Shown here: in pieces, positions 34,881-42,970 of the stretch
How positions within the stretch are numbered: position 1 is the stretch's first letter
Layout: every line of letters starts with the position of its first letter
Source of the DNA: Streptomyces indicus
GTDB taxonomy: Bacteria > Actinomycetota > Actinomycetes > Streptomycetales > Streptomycetaceae
DNA: 64,000 bases
Assembly: GCF_900100315.1 (NCBI RefSeq)
Contig: NZ_FNFF01000001.1
Coordinates: forward strand, 62,001-126,000
Direction of reading: 5' to 3'
Notes under the pieces: generated by a model
What the model saw: the letters and a program-made list of their open reading frames with translations, nothing else
The model's database searches: none
What the model was told of the DNA's origin: nothing
Program-made: the position numbers and the translations under genes

Positions 34881-35195
34881 GAGCGCCCGTGGCGCTGCGC
34901 CGGTGCACGTGACAGCGCCCGCGCCGGGCCTGCCGTCGGGCCGTACATCCGTTCGCCGCCCCTGAGTCGCGAGGCCCGCCACCGCACCCGAGGCGGGCCC
35001 CACCGACCCCGGTCGCACCACGCCCACCAGCACGGCTTCCGCTGCACTTGCAGCTGTGCTTGCACGCGTTCTTGCAGGCGTGCTTGCAGATGTACGAACG
35101 GGACCGCACCATGACTGCGGCACGGTTCAAATCCCCCTGTGCGCAAGGGAGTTCTGTTGATACTGGCGCGAGCTCAGTTACCGGAGGGCCCCAGG
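34881..35195. other. Intergenic region before an acyl-CoA dehydrogenase gene (315 bp)
   Basis: No convincing gene is present. The stretch contains the 12-bp TTGCA repeat array (35048-35095) and, on the opposite strand, a weakly started frame with a Cys-Lys repeat that comes from that array. The last 60 bp before 35196 are AT-richer and likely promoter. Confidence 0.55.
35048..35095. repeat. Four 12-bp direct repeats with TTGCA core
   Basis: TTGCA occurs at 35048, 35060, 35072 and 35084 at exact 12-bp spacing, with similar bases (GC at units' ends) between. The array ends about 100 bp before the acyl-CoA dehydrogenase start. It may be an operator array. On the minus strand the units read as a repeated Cys-Lys-x-Ala. 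Confidence 0.75.
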
Positions 35196-36383
35196 ATGAG
35201 TGACTGGTTCACCAGCGCACGGCATGAGCAGCTCCGTGAGGAGGTGCGCGGCTTCGCCGAACGCGAGATACGTCCGAAGATCGCCGAGATGGAGAGCGCG
35301 CGCACCGTCGAGCACGGCCTGTCCCGCCTGATCGCCCGCCAGGGCTGGCTCGGCGCGACCATCCCCGTCGAGTACGGAGGCATGGGCGCCGGGCACCTCG
35401 CGAAGACGATCATCATCGAGGAGCTGTCCCGCGTGAGCGCCGCCATGGGCGCGATGGTGCAGGCCTCCCAGCTCGGGGTCGCCAAGATCCTGCACTACGG
35501 CGACGACGCCCAGAAGAAGACCTGGCTGCCGGCGATCGCGGCCGGCCGCTGTCTGCCCACGATCGCTGTCACCGAGCACGAGTCGGGCGGCCACGTCCTC
35601 GGCATGACCGCCACCGCTGTGCGCGACGGCGAGGACTACGTGCTCAACGGGCGCAAGGTGTACGTCGGCAACAGTCATGTGGGCGATCTGCACGGCGTGG
35701 TGGTGCGCACCGGACCCGGCTCCCGCGGGCTCAGCGCGTTCCTCGTCGAGGCGGACCGCCCCGGCTGCCGGCTCGCACCCGAGCAGCCGACCCTGGGCCT
35801 GCACGGCTTCAGCTTCGGCGAGCTGATCTTCGACAACTGCCGTGTTCCCGCCTCCCATCGCCTCGGCGAGGAGGGCGACGGTCTGTCGGTCGCGTACTCC
35901 TCCAGCGTCCTGTACGGCCGGGCCAACCTGACCGCCGTATCGCTCGGCATCCACCAGGCGCTGCTCGACGAGACCTCGCGCTTCTGCACGGAGCGCAAGC
36001 GGTACGGCGAGCCGCTGCACGCGCTGCCCAACATCAAGATCAAGCTGGGGCAGATGCAGTCACGCCTCATGACGGCCCGGCTGACCGCGTACCACGCGGC
36101 GCATCTGCTCGACCGGGGCCATCCGTGCGACGCGGAGCTGATGAACGCCAAGGCCGTGAACGTGGAGTCCGCGCTCGACAGCGCGCGCAACGCGATGGAG
36201 ATCCACGCCGCGACGGGCCTGTTCACGCACCGTCCCATCGAGCGGTACCTGCGCGACGCGCACCACACGCTGGCGCCCGCCGGCACCACGGACATCCAGC
36301 ATCTGCGCCTGGCGGAGCACGCGCTCGGGACCACGCGCGGCAGTTGGGCCGCGCGGCACCGTCAGGTGACCACCGGCTCCTGA
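35196..36383 (+). CDS. Acyl-CoA dehydrogenase family flavoprotein
   Basis: A 395-residue protein with the three-part ACAD fold: N-terminal helices (REEVRGFAEREIRPKIAEMES), a beta domain with AVTEHESGGHVLGM in place of the usual MTEPGAGSD, and C-terminal helices. It lacks an obvious catalytic Glu in the usual place, so it could act on an ACP- or peptidyl-carrier-bound substrate or be a specialised dehydrogenase. GGAGGG precedes the ATG at 35196. It follows the extended ketosynthase on the same strand, and a shared biosynthetic role is possible. Its last 22 bp overlap the convergent ABC ATPase gene. Confidence 0.85.
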   Translation: MSDWFTSARHEQLREEVRGFAEREIRPKIAEMESARTVEHGLSRLIARQGWLGATIPVEYGGMGAGHLAKTIIIEELSRVSAAMGAMVQASQLGVAKILHYGDDAQKKTWLPAIAAGRCLPTIAVTEHESGGHVLGMTATAVRDGEDYVLNGRKVYVGNSHVGDLHGVVVRTGPGSRGLSAFLVEADRPGCRLAPEQPTLGLHGFSFGELIFDNCRVPASHRLGEEGDGLSVAYSSSVLYGRANLTAVSLGIHQALLDETSRFCTERKRYGEPLHALPNIKIKLGQMQSRLMTARLTAYHAAHLLDRGHPCDAELMNAKAVNVESALDSARNAMEIHAATGLFTHRPIERYLRDAHHTLAPAGTTDIQHLRLAEHALGTTRGSWAARHRQVTTGS

Positions 36384-37078
36384 CCCGCCGCGGGCCCCTC
36401 GCCCGCCGCCCGGGCCAGCGCCCGCCCGTCGCGCATCTCCACGGTCTCGTCGGCGGCGGCGAGGTGGGTGCGGTCGTGGGTGACGAGGATCGTGGCGGTG
36501 GAGCGGTCGTGGGTGAGGCCGGTGATCAGGTCGATGACCGCGGCGCCTCGCTCGTGGTCGAGGGCGCTGGTGGGTTCGTCGATCAGGAGGACCGTCGGGT
36601 CGTTCATGAGGGCGCGGGCGATGTTGACACGCTGACGCTGGCCGCCGGAGAGCTCGTGGGGCCGGCGGTGGGCCTGGTCGGCGAGGCCCACCGCGTCCAG
36701 GAGTTCAAGGGCGCGGGTGCGGGAGCGGGCGGGGCGGCGGCCGTCGAGGTGGGCCATGACCTGGAGTTGCTCGGCCGCGGTGAGGGACGGCAGCAGGTTC
36801 GGCTGCTGGAAGACGATGCCGATGGTGCGCCGGCGCAGTTCGGCGAGGTCCCGCCGGCTCAGACCCGCGGTGCCGGTGCCGTCGATGCGCACCGTGCCGT
36901 GGTCGGGCGTGATCAGGGTGGCGGCGACGGCCAGGAGGCTGGACTTGCCGGATCCCGAGGGTCCGACGACCGCGGTCAGGCGGCCCTTGGGGACGTGCAG
37001 CGTCACCTCGTCGAGTGCCGTGAGGCGGGAGTCGCCGTCCGGGTAGGTGAGGGTGATGCCGGTCAGGTCGATGCTCAT
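36362..37078 (-). CDS. ABC transporter ATP-binding protein (MacB/LolD type)
   Basis: The 238-residue ATPase has Walker A GPSGSGKSS near residue 39, signature LSGGQRQR near 143, Walker B VLLIDEPTSAL near 164 and a switch His in LVTHD. The sequence fits exporters of the MacB/LolCDE-type family that pair with FtsX-like permeases. Its ATG overlaps the permease TGA (37075-37078), so the two are coupled. The kinase/regulator pair beginning divergently at 38437 probably controls it, as is common for such exporters in antibiotic or envelope-stress response. Confidence 0.92.
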   Translation of the reverse strand: MSIDLTGITLTYPDGDSRLTALDEVTLHVPKGRLTAVVGPSGSGKSSLLAVAATLITPDHGTVRIDGTGTAGLSRRDLAELRRRTIGIVFQQPNLLPSLTAAEQLQVMAHLDGRRPARSRTRALELLDAVGLADQAHRRPHELSGGQRQRVNIARALMNDPTVLLIDEPTSALDHERGAAVIDLITGLTHDRSTATILVTHDRTHLAAADETVEMRDGRALARAAGEGPAAGQEPVVT

Positions 37079-38163
37079 CGGGCGCTCCCCAGGGCGGTCA
37101 GCGGGTCGACGGAGGTGATGCGGCGGATGGACAGGGCGGCTCCCAGTGCACCGAGCACGATCATGACGGCTGCCGGGACGAGCACGGTGGCCGGGGTGAG
37201 CACGAACGGTACGTCGGTGCCGCCGAGCAGGGCTCCGAAGGCGGCGGCGAGTCCGGTGCCGAGGGCCGCGCCGGCCGTGAGCAGCACGAGGGCCTGGCCG
37301 AGTGCGTCCTTGAGGAGGTGGGCGGTGGAGGCGCCGAGTGCTTTCAGTACGGCGACGTCGGCGCTGCGCTGGATGGTCCAGACGGTGAAGAACGCGCCGA
37401 TGACCAGGGCCGAGATGGCGAAGAGGAAGCCGCGCATCAGCTGCAGGGAGCCGTTCTCGGAGGTGTAGGAGCCGATCGCCGCGAGCGAGGCGTCGCGTGT
37501 GACGGTCCGGGTGCCCGCGGCTTCGTCGGTGGCCGCGGGATCCGCGTCCCCGGTGGTGGTGAGCGCGATCACCGTCGCGGCCGGTTTGTCTCCGCCGGAC
37601 AAGGGCGGTGCGGTGTGCTGCCAGGTGGTGAGGCTGGTCCAGATCACGGGCGTGTGGCTGAAGTGGGCGTCGCCCCGTACCGCCGCGACGGTCAGCTCCT
37701 GGCCGGCGAGGGTGAAGGTGCCGCCCGGCTCCAGGCCGAGTTCGCGGGCGGCGGTGGCGGAGAGCACCGCCGTACGGTCGTCGATTGCGCGGCTGTCCGG
37801 GGCGAGCGCGGAGCCCGGCCGGACGCCGAGGGCGGACACCCCCGTGCTCCGGTCCTCGGCGGCCGCCGTCGTGGTGGTGATGCCGAGCGGCTCGGCGGTG
37901 GTCACGCCGGGGGCCTTCTCCCACCGCCTCACCTGCTCGGCGGTGACGGCGGAATCGGCGTACGAGAGGTCCTGGCCCCCGCTCGGCGCCGCGAAGGTGA
38001 TCCGGTCGGCAGGGAGTCCCGTGATCGCCGAGATGTTCTGCCGGCCGAGTCCTGCGGTCAGGCCGGAGAGCAGGCCGACGAGCAGGGTGATCAGCACGAT
38101 GACCGTGCCCATCAGGGCGAACCGGCCCTTGGCGAATCTCAGGTCTCTCCAGGCGACGAACAC
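37075..38163 (-). CDS. FtsX/MacB-type ABC transporter permease
   Basis: The 362-residue permease has one N-terminal span (about 18-40), a large extracytoplasmic domain (about 45-235) and three C-terminal spans (FLFAISALVIGAFFTVWTI; LVLLTAGAALGTGLAAAFGALLG; VLVPAAVMIVLGALGAAL). The FtsX-type stretch QRSADVAVLKALGAS links ATPase and permease. With its coupled ATPase it probably exports a small hydrophobic molecule or works on envelope lipids or proteins. The GTG at 38163 follows GAAGGGG; the frame extends upstream, but that part is Arg/Pro-rich and contains the repeat array. Confidence 0.88.
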   Translation of the reverse strand: MFVAWRDLRFAKGRFALMGTVIVLITLLVGLLSGLTAGLGRQNISAITGLPADRITFAAPSGGQDLSYADSAVTAEQVRRWEKAPGVTTAEPLGITTTTAAAEDRSTGVSALGVRPGSALAPDSRAIDDRTAVLSATAARELGLEPGGTFTLAGQELTVAAVRGDAHFSHTPVIWTSLTTWQHTAPPLSGGDKPAATVIALTTTGDADPAATDEAAGTRTVTRDASLAAIGSYTSENGSLQLMRGFLFAISALVIGAFFTVWTIQRSADVAVLKALGASTAHLLKDALGQALVLLTAGAALGTGLAAAFGALLGGTDVPFVLTPATVLVPAAVMIVLGALGAALSIRRITSVDPLTALGSAR

Positions 38164-38269
38164 GGTGCTGGCTGCCCCTTCGGGTGATGGGAACGATGGT
38201 GGGATCTGCGGAGGGACCGGTGGCTCCTCCGGCGCGGTCCCCGGGGTGTCCCGCCGGCGCCCCGACGGC

Positions 38270-38302
38270 GATCCGGCGGTGATCCGGCAGTGATCCGGCG
38301 GT
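38270..38302. repeat. Three 11-bp direct repeats in the ABC / two-component divergent promoter
   Basis: GATCCGGC occurs at 38270, 38281 and 38292, giving three 11-bp units of the form GATCCGGCrGT. The spacing is about one helical turn. They lie about 107-139 bp upstream of the permease start and 135-167 bp upstream of the kinase start, and are candidates for cooperative binding by the neighbouring regulator. Confidence 0.75.
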
Positions 38303-38436
38303 GTCCCCCACAGTCGTCGCCCGCGCGGCCTCGGACATCTGGCAAGCGGGGTGACTTCACGGATCGTCCGGTACGGACCGGCTTGTAACTTTCGATGGAG
38401 GCCCGAGCGCGCACGGCTCCTTAGGCTGGGAGGACT

Positions 38437-39693
38437 GTGAACGCCGCCGCCCTCCCCCTCACCCCGACCACCCGCGCCCTCACCTGGTGCCTGCACCTGC
38501 TGGTCCTCGGCCTGCTGGTGCTCGCCGCCGTACGGGCGGTGGCCGACGGCCGCGCGTACCCGGGCGTGATCGTCGCCGTGGCGGTGCTGTGCGCGCTCGT
38601 CTACGCCGCCGGGTCGCTGCTGCCGGGGATACGCGGCTCACGCCGGGCCGCGGCCTGGTGGCTGCTCGCACTCGGCGCCGTATGGCTGGCGCTGCTCGCC
38701 CTCACGCCGGACGGAGTCTGGCTGGCGTTCCCGCTGTACTTCCTGCAACTGCACCTGCTGCCGCAGCGCGGCGGTCTGGTCTGCGTGGGCGTGACCGCGG
38801 TGGCGGCGGTGGCCGGGTTCTCCGCGCATCAGGGCGCGTTCAGCGCGGCGATGGCGATCGGGCCCGCGCTCGGTGCGGCGGTCGCGGTCGCGGTGGTGCG
38901 CGGCTATCAGGCCCTGTACCGGGAGAGCGAACAGCGCCGCCGGCTCATCGAGGAACTCACCGCCGCGCGCGCCGACCTCGCCGCCGCCCAGCACACCGCG
39001 GGCGTGGCGGCCGAGCGCGAGCGGCTGGCCCGCGAGATCCACGACACCCTGGCCCAGGGCCTGTCCAGCATCCAGCTCCTGCTGCGGGCCGCCGAGCGCG
39101 CCCTGCCGCACGCCCCCGAAAAGGCCGTACGCCACATCGGTCAGGCCAGGCTCGCCGCCGTGGACAACCTCGCCGAGGCCCGGCGCTTCGTCGCCGCCCT
39201 GGCCCCGCCCGCCCTGGACGGCACCAGCCTGGCCGGCGCCCTGGAGCGGCTCTGCGCCACCACCTCCGCACGCGAGGGCATCACGGCGCGCTTCCACCTC
39301 GCCGGCCCCGCGCTGCCGCTGCCGACCGCACACGAGGTGGCGCTGCTGCGCATCGCCCAGTCCGCGATCGGCAACACGGTCCGGCACGCCGGCGCCACCA
39401 GGGTGGACGTCACGCTCGCCTGCCACGCCGGCGAGGTCACGCTGGACGTCGCCGACGACGGTGCCGGCTTCGTCCCCGGTGAACTGCCCGCGCCCGACCC
39501 GATGACGGGCGGCTTCGGACTGGCCGCCATGCGCTCCCGCCTGCGGGCCCTCGGCGGCACCCTCACCCTCGCCTCCGCGCCCGGCCGCGGCACCACGGTG
39601 ACAGCCCGGCTCCCCGTCGACCCGCCACCCGCGACGAAGGCGGCCGCCCCTCCTCACTCCACCCGCGCACCCGAGCCCGAGGCCCGCCCGTGA
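38437..39693 (+). CDS. Sensor histidine kinase (HisKA_3), membrane-bound
   Basis: A 418-residue kinase with an integral sensor of about five or six hydrophobic spans (residues 15-155) and almost no extracytoplasmic domain, a coiled-coil (about 160-195), the HisKA_3 helix with His202 (AREIHDTLAQG) and a HATPase domain (DVADDGAGF, GGFGLAAMRSRL, APGRGT). It resembles Streptomyces kinases that respond to membrane perturbation. GGGAGG lies just before the GTG at 38437. The stop overlaps the regulator start (GTGA at 39690-39693). Divergent to the ABC exporter. Confidence 0.92.
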   Translation: MNAAALPLTPTTRALTWCLHLLVLGLLVLAAVRAVADGRAYPGVIVAVAVLCALVYAAGSLLPGIRGSRRAAAWWLLALGAVWLALLALTPDGVWLAFPLYFLQLHLLPQRGGLVCVGVTAVAAVAGFSAHQGAFSAAMAIGPALGAAVAVAVVRGYQALYRESEQRRRLIEELTAARADLAAAQHTAGVAAERERLAREIHDTLAQGLSSIQLLLRAAERALPHAPEKAVRHIGQARLAAVDNLAEARRFVAALAPPALDGTSLAGALERLCATTSAREGITARFHLAGPALPLPTAHEVALLRIAQSAIGNTVRHAGATRVDVTLACHAGEVTLDVADDGAGFVPGELPAPDPMTGGFGLAAMRSRLRALGGTLTLASAPGRGTTVTARLPVDPPPATKAAAPPHSTRAPEPEARP

Positions 39694-40325
39694 CCGACTC
39701 GCCCATCCGCCTGCTGCTCGCCGACGACCACCCCGTCGTACGGGCCGGACTGCGCGCCGTTCTGGAGACCGAGCCGGGGCTCCTCGTGGTCGCCGAGGCC
39801 GCCACCGCGGAGGACGCCGTCACGCGGGCCGCCGCGGGAGACATCGACGTGGTGCTGATGGACCTGCAGTTCGGCAAGGGCATGGGCGGCGCCGAGGCCA
39901 CGGCCCTGATCACCGCGCGGCCGGATGCGCCCCGGGTCCTCGTGGTCACGACGTACGACTCCGACGCGGACACCCTGCCGGCCATCGAGGCCGGCGCCAC
40001 CGGCTACCTCCTCAAGGACGCACCGCCCGAGGACCTGGCGGCCGCCGTCCGCACCGCCGCGGCAGGCCGCACCATCCTCGCCCCCGCGGTGGCCGACCGG
40101 CTGATGAACCGCCTCCGTACCCCCGCCACGACCCTGACCCGACGCGAGACCGAAGTGCTCGCCCTCGTCGCGGAGGGCCTGTCGAACCAGGCGATCGGCC
40201 GCCACCTGCACCTCACCGAGGGCACGGTCAAGTCCCACCTGGCCCGCGTCTACGCCAAGCTCGACGTGGACTCCCGTACTGCCGCGGTGGCGGCCGCGAC
40301 CGAGCTGGGGCTGATCCGGCGCTGA
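39690..40325 (+). CDS. NarL/LuxR-type response regulator
   Basis: The 211-residue protein contains a receiver with phospho-acceptor Asp58 (VVLMDLQFGKG), acidic pair ADDHP at 11-15 and Lys in LLKDAPPED, and a C-terminal LuxR HTH (TRRETEVLALVAEGLSNQAIG, EGTVKSHLARV). It is coupled to the kinase by a 4-bp overlap and should regulate the divergent ABC exporter operon. It is not closely related to the paralogous regulator pair at 27.8 and 31.7 kb. Confidence 0.93.
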   Translation: MTDSPIRLLLADDHPVVRAGLRAVLETEPGLLVVAEAATAEDAVTRAAAGDIDVVLMDLQFGKGMGGAEATALITARPDAPRVLVVTTYDSDADTLPAIEAGATGYLLKDAPPEDLAAAVRTAAAGRTILAPAVADRLMNRLRTPATTLTRRETEVLALVAEGLSNQAIGRHLHLTEGTVKSHLARVYAKLDVDSRTAAVAAATELGLIRR

Positions 40326-40480
40326 GCTCCACAAGGGCTGCGACCCATCCCGCGCCGAGCGCGCCGGGTGGCGATCCGCAGGCCGGGCGGCCTCCTGTCC
40401 GCGGGGCTACGGTGGAACAGGGCCGGGCCCCCGCGGGCGCCGGCGTCCCTGCGGAGCTCTCACCGACCGAGGAGCATGCC

Positions 40481-40894
40481 ATGAGTTCCCGTCTCAACCC
40501 GTATCTCAGCTTCGACGGAAACGCCCGCGAGGCCCTGGAGTTCTACGAGCAGGTCTTCGGGGGCACGCTCCTGCTCAACACCTACGGCGAGTCCGGGATG
40601 GCCGGGACGCCGATGGCCGACAAGATCATGCATGGCATGCTGGAGACCGCGAGCGGCTACACGCTGATGGGCGCGGACCAGCACCCGGACATGCCGCAGC
40701 AGTCCGGCGCGAACTTCTCGGTGAGCCTGAGCGGCGACGACGCGGACGAACTGCGCGGCTACTGGGAGAAGTTGGCGGCGAACGCCACGGTCACCGTGCC
40801 GTTGGAGAAGCAGATGTGGGGCGATGTGTTCGGCATGTGCACGGACCGGTTCGGGGTTCCGTGGATGGTCAACATCAGCGAGCAGACGGGCTGA
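40481..40894 (+). CDS. PhnB-like VOC-superfamily protein
   Basis: A 137-residue protein of the PhnB / 3-demethylubiquinone methyltransferase-like branch of the glyoxalase/VOC fold. Typical sequence: LSFDGNAREALEFYEQVFGG, MHGMLETASGYTLMGAD and the C-terminal MCTDRFGVPWMVN. Members are small dimeric proteins of uncertain role, often related to resistance or metabolism; no enzyme activity can be assigned. GAGGAG precedes the ATG at 40481; an upstream in-frame ATG was not chosen. Confidence 0.88.
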   Translation: MSSRLNPYLSFDGNAREALEFYEQVFGGTLLLNTYGESGMAGTPMADKIMHGMLETASGYTLMGADQHPDMPQQSGANFSVSLSGDDADELRGYWEKLAANATVTVPLEKQMWGDVFGMCTDRFGVPWMVNISEQTG

Positions 40895-40910
40895 CCGGCC
40901 CGCGAGCACG

Positions 40911-40949
40911 CGAAGGGGCGGGACGGCGCATCGGCCGTCCCGCCCTTCG
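40911..40949 (+). terminator. Terminator hairpin after the PhnB-like gene
   Basis: Arms 40911-40927 and 40934-40949 pair over 16 bp with one bulged G and a 6-nt loop. The hairpin follows the stop by 16 bp. Confidence 0.8.
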
Positions 40950-41012
40950 TCATACGGGAGTTGAGCCCGGGGCGTTCTCGCCTCGATCAAATCCCCTACC
41001 TCATACGGGCGT

Positions 41013-41630
41013 TCAGTCCTCGAGCGAGTCCACCTTCGGGGCCACCACGGCGAACAGGTCGCCGATCGTGGTCAGCGCGGCCGACTGCAGGGCGGCGGCC
41101 GGAACGACGGAGCCGTCGGGGGCCGCGAGGCTGCGCGTGGCGGTCGCCTCCGCGACCACCGTGGGCCGGTAGCCGAGGTTGAAGGCGCCCTGCGCCGTGT
41201 AGTTGACGCACATGTGCGTCATGAAACCGGCGAGCACCAGGTCCTTGCCGCTGCCCGGACCGGCACCGAGGCCCGTGAGCACCTCGACCAGGTCCGTCTC
41301 GTGGAAGGAGTTGGGGAAGCCCTTGACCACGACGGCCTCCCCCTCGACCGGGGCGACCTCGTCGCTGATCGCGCCGATCTCCGCACGGATGTCGTACGGG
41401 GTGCCCTCACCGCCGTCGTTCATCACATGCACCACGGGGGCACCGGCGGCGCGGGCGCGCTCCAGGAGGCGGGCGCCGGCCGCGAGGGCCTCCTCGGCGC
41501 CTTCGAGTGCCATGACGCCGGAGCGGTAGGTGTTCTGGAAGTCGATGAGCACGACGATCGAGTCGGCCAGCTTGGGCAGCTCGTCGCCGAGTCCGACGAC
41601 CTCGCGCAGGGACTTCGCGTGCTGAGTCAT
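41013..41630 (-). CDS. Isochorismatase-like cysteine hydrolase
   Basis: The 205-residue protein has the isochorismatase-fold catalytic set: Asp30 (VVLIDFQNTY), Lys103 (VVKGFPNSF) and Cys141 (GFMTHMCVNYTA). In this family Cys attacks an amide, as in nicotinamidase or N-carbamoylsarcosine amidase. True isochorismatases lack this Cys, so a hydrolase of amides is likelier; the substrate is unknown. It is followed upstream, 136 bp away, by a GlxA-type regulator on the same strand, and this pair recurs in other genomes, where the regulator may control the hydrolase. Confidence 0.88.
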   Translation of the reverse strand: MTQHAKSLREVVGLGDELPKLADSIVVLIDFQNTYRSGVMALEGAEEALAAGARLLERARAAGAPVVHVMNDGGEGTPYDIRAEIGAISDEVAPVEGEAVVVKGFPNSFHETDLVEVLTGLGAGPGSGKDLVLAGFMTHMCVNYTAQGAFNLGYRPTVVAEATATRSLAAPDGSVVPAAALQSAALTTIGDLFAVVAPKVDSLED

Positions 41631-41766
41631 GGGATGCCTTTCATCGGGTTCCGGGCAGGGCGCAGCCACACGCCGCAGCGGACCGGGACAGGTTGGTGAC
41701 TGGAGAGAGAGGACTTGAGAGACGAAAAGAGCAGAGAGAGTAGAAGGGATGGAAGGGTGGAATGTT

Positions 41767-42759
41767 TCACGTGGAACTGGTGCGGAAGCGCCGTCGATAA
41801 CCCGCCGGAGTCGTCGCCAGCTGCCGCTTGAACGCGCGGTGCAGGGTCTCCGCCGAACCGAGTCCGGCCGCCGCGGCGATGCGGTCGAGCGCGTCGTCCG
41901 TGGTCTCCAGGAGACGGCGGGCCGTCTCCACGCGGGCGGCCTCCACATAGGCGGCCGGGCTCTGCCCCGTCTCCTGTTTGAAGACCCGCGCGAAGTGCCG
42001 CTCGCTCAGGCACATGCGGGCCGCGAGCACCTCGGCGGACAGGTCCTCGTCGAGATGGTCGGCGATCCACACCCGCAGCTCGTCGATGTCGCGCCGGGCC
42101 GCGGCCGGCCGGCTGAGCGGGACGGAGAACTGACTCTGCCCGCCCTGCCGCTTCAGGTACATCACCAGCTGCCGGGCCACGGCCAGCGCGGCCTTCTCCC
42201 CCAGGTCCTCGGCGACGAGGGCCAAGGAGAGATCGAGGCAGGCGCTGATGCCCGCACCTGTCCAGAGCCGGCCGCGGTCAGTGCGGACGAAGATCGGGTC
42301 CGGGTCGACCGTGACCGCCGGGTGGTCGGCGGCGAGCTGGGCGGCGGTGGACCAGTGGGTGGTGGCCGTCCTGCCGTCCAGGAGCCCCGCCGCCGCCAGC
42401 AGATGGGCGCCCACGCAGACCGAGGCGACGCGGCGCGAGCGCGGCGCGGTGCGTTCGAGCCACGCCACGATGTCCGGGTCGACGCGGGCCACGGGGCCCG
42501 CCTCGGTGAAGTCCACCGCACCGGGCACCAGCAGCGTGTCGACCTGCCCGTCGACCTCGTCGAAGCCCAGGTCGGCGACGACCCGCACCCCCGCCGAGGT
42601 CCGCACCTCGCCCGCCGAGGGTCCGGCGAGCTTCACCTCGTATCCGGCGCGGCCCGAGGTCTCGCGGTTGGCGAGCGCGAAGACCTCGGCCGGGCCGGTG
42701 ACGTCGAGGAGGTCGACATCCGGGAAGACCGCGATGACGACTCGGTGCTTGAGGGGCAT
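41767..42759 (-). CDS. GlxA-type transcriptional regulator (DJ-1/PfpI domain + AraC HTH)
   Basis: The 330-residue regulator has an N-terminal class I glutamine amidotransferase-like (DJ-1/PfpI) domain (about 1-190) with the elbow Cys in VASVCVGAHLL, and a C-terminal AraC DNA-binding domain with two HTHs (about 228-330: LRVWIADHLDEDLSAEVLAARMCLSERHFARVFKQ). The amidotransferase-like part is thought to sense ligand rather than catalyse. GAGGAC sits just before the ATG at 42759; the frame extends 21 codons upstream without a better start. It is the likely regulator of the adjacent cysteine hydrolase. Confidence 0.88.
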   Translation of the reverse strand: MPLKHRVVIAVFPDVDLLDVTGPAEVFALANRETSGRAGYEVKLAGPSAGEVRTSAGVRVVADLGFDEVDGQVDTLLVPGAVDFTEAGPVARVDPDIVAWLERTAPRSRRVASVCVGAHLLAAAGLLDGRTATTHWSTAAQLAADHPAVTVDPDPIFVRTDRGRLWTGAGISACLDLSLALVAEDLGEKAALAVARQLVMYLKRQGGQSQFSVPLSRPAAARRDIDELRVWIADHLDEDLSAEVLAARMCLSERHFARVFKQETGQSPAAYVEAARVETARRLLETTDDALDRIAAAAGLGSAETLHRAFKRQLATTPAGYRRRFRTSST

Positions 42760-42970
42760 GTCCTCATCCTCGCCCGGGCCGCTCGATGGCCGCAATGACG
42801 GCTGTCTGTCACATTCGGACATCGCAGTCGGGTCGCGTACGGCTCAAGCAGCCACACCCAGGAGCGCCAGTAAAGCATTGAGGTCCCATATTGTGCACAG
42901 CCTATTCAGACTGTGGGATCTCGGGTAGGTTCCGGGCCGAACCGGCCCCTCCCTTCAAGGAGTCACCTCC

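Noticed and set aside
34774..35130. Cys-Lys repeat frame as a peptide gene
   Set aside because: Only a TTG start with a weak ribosome binding site, and the frame continues antisense into the ketosynthase gene; kept only as an alternative in the repeat finding.
42885..42930. TCCCA...TGGGA arms before the BNR gene
   Set aside because: Arms of 5 bp with a long spacer are expected by chance; no further support.
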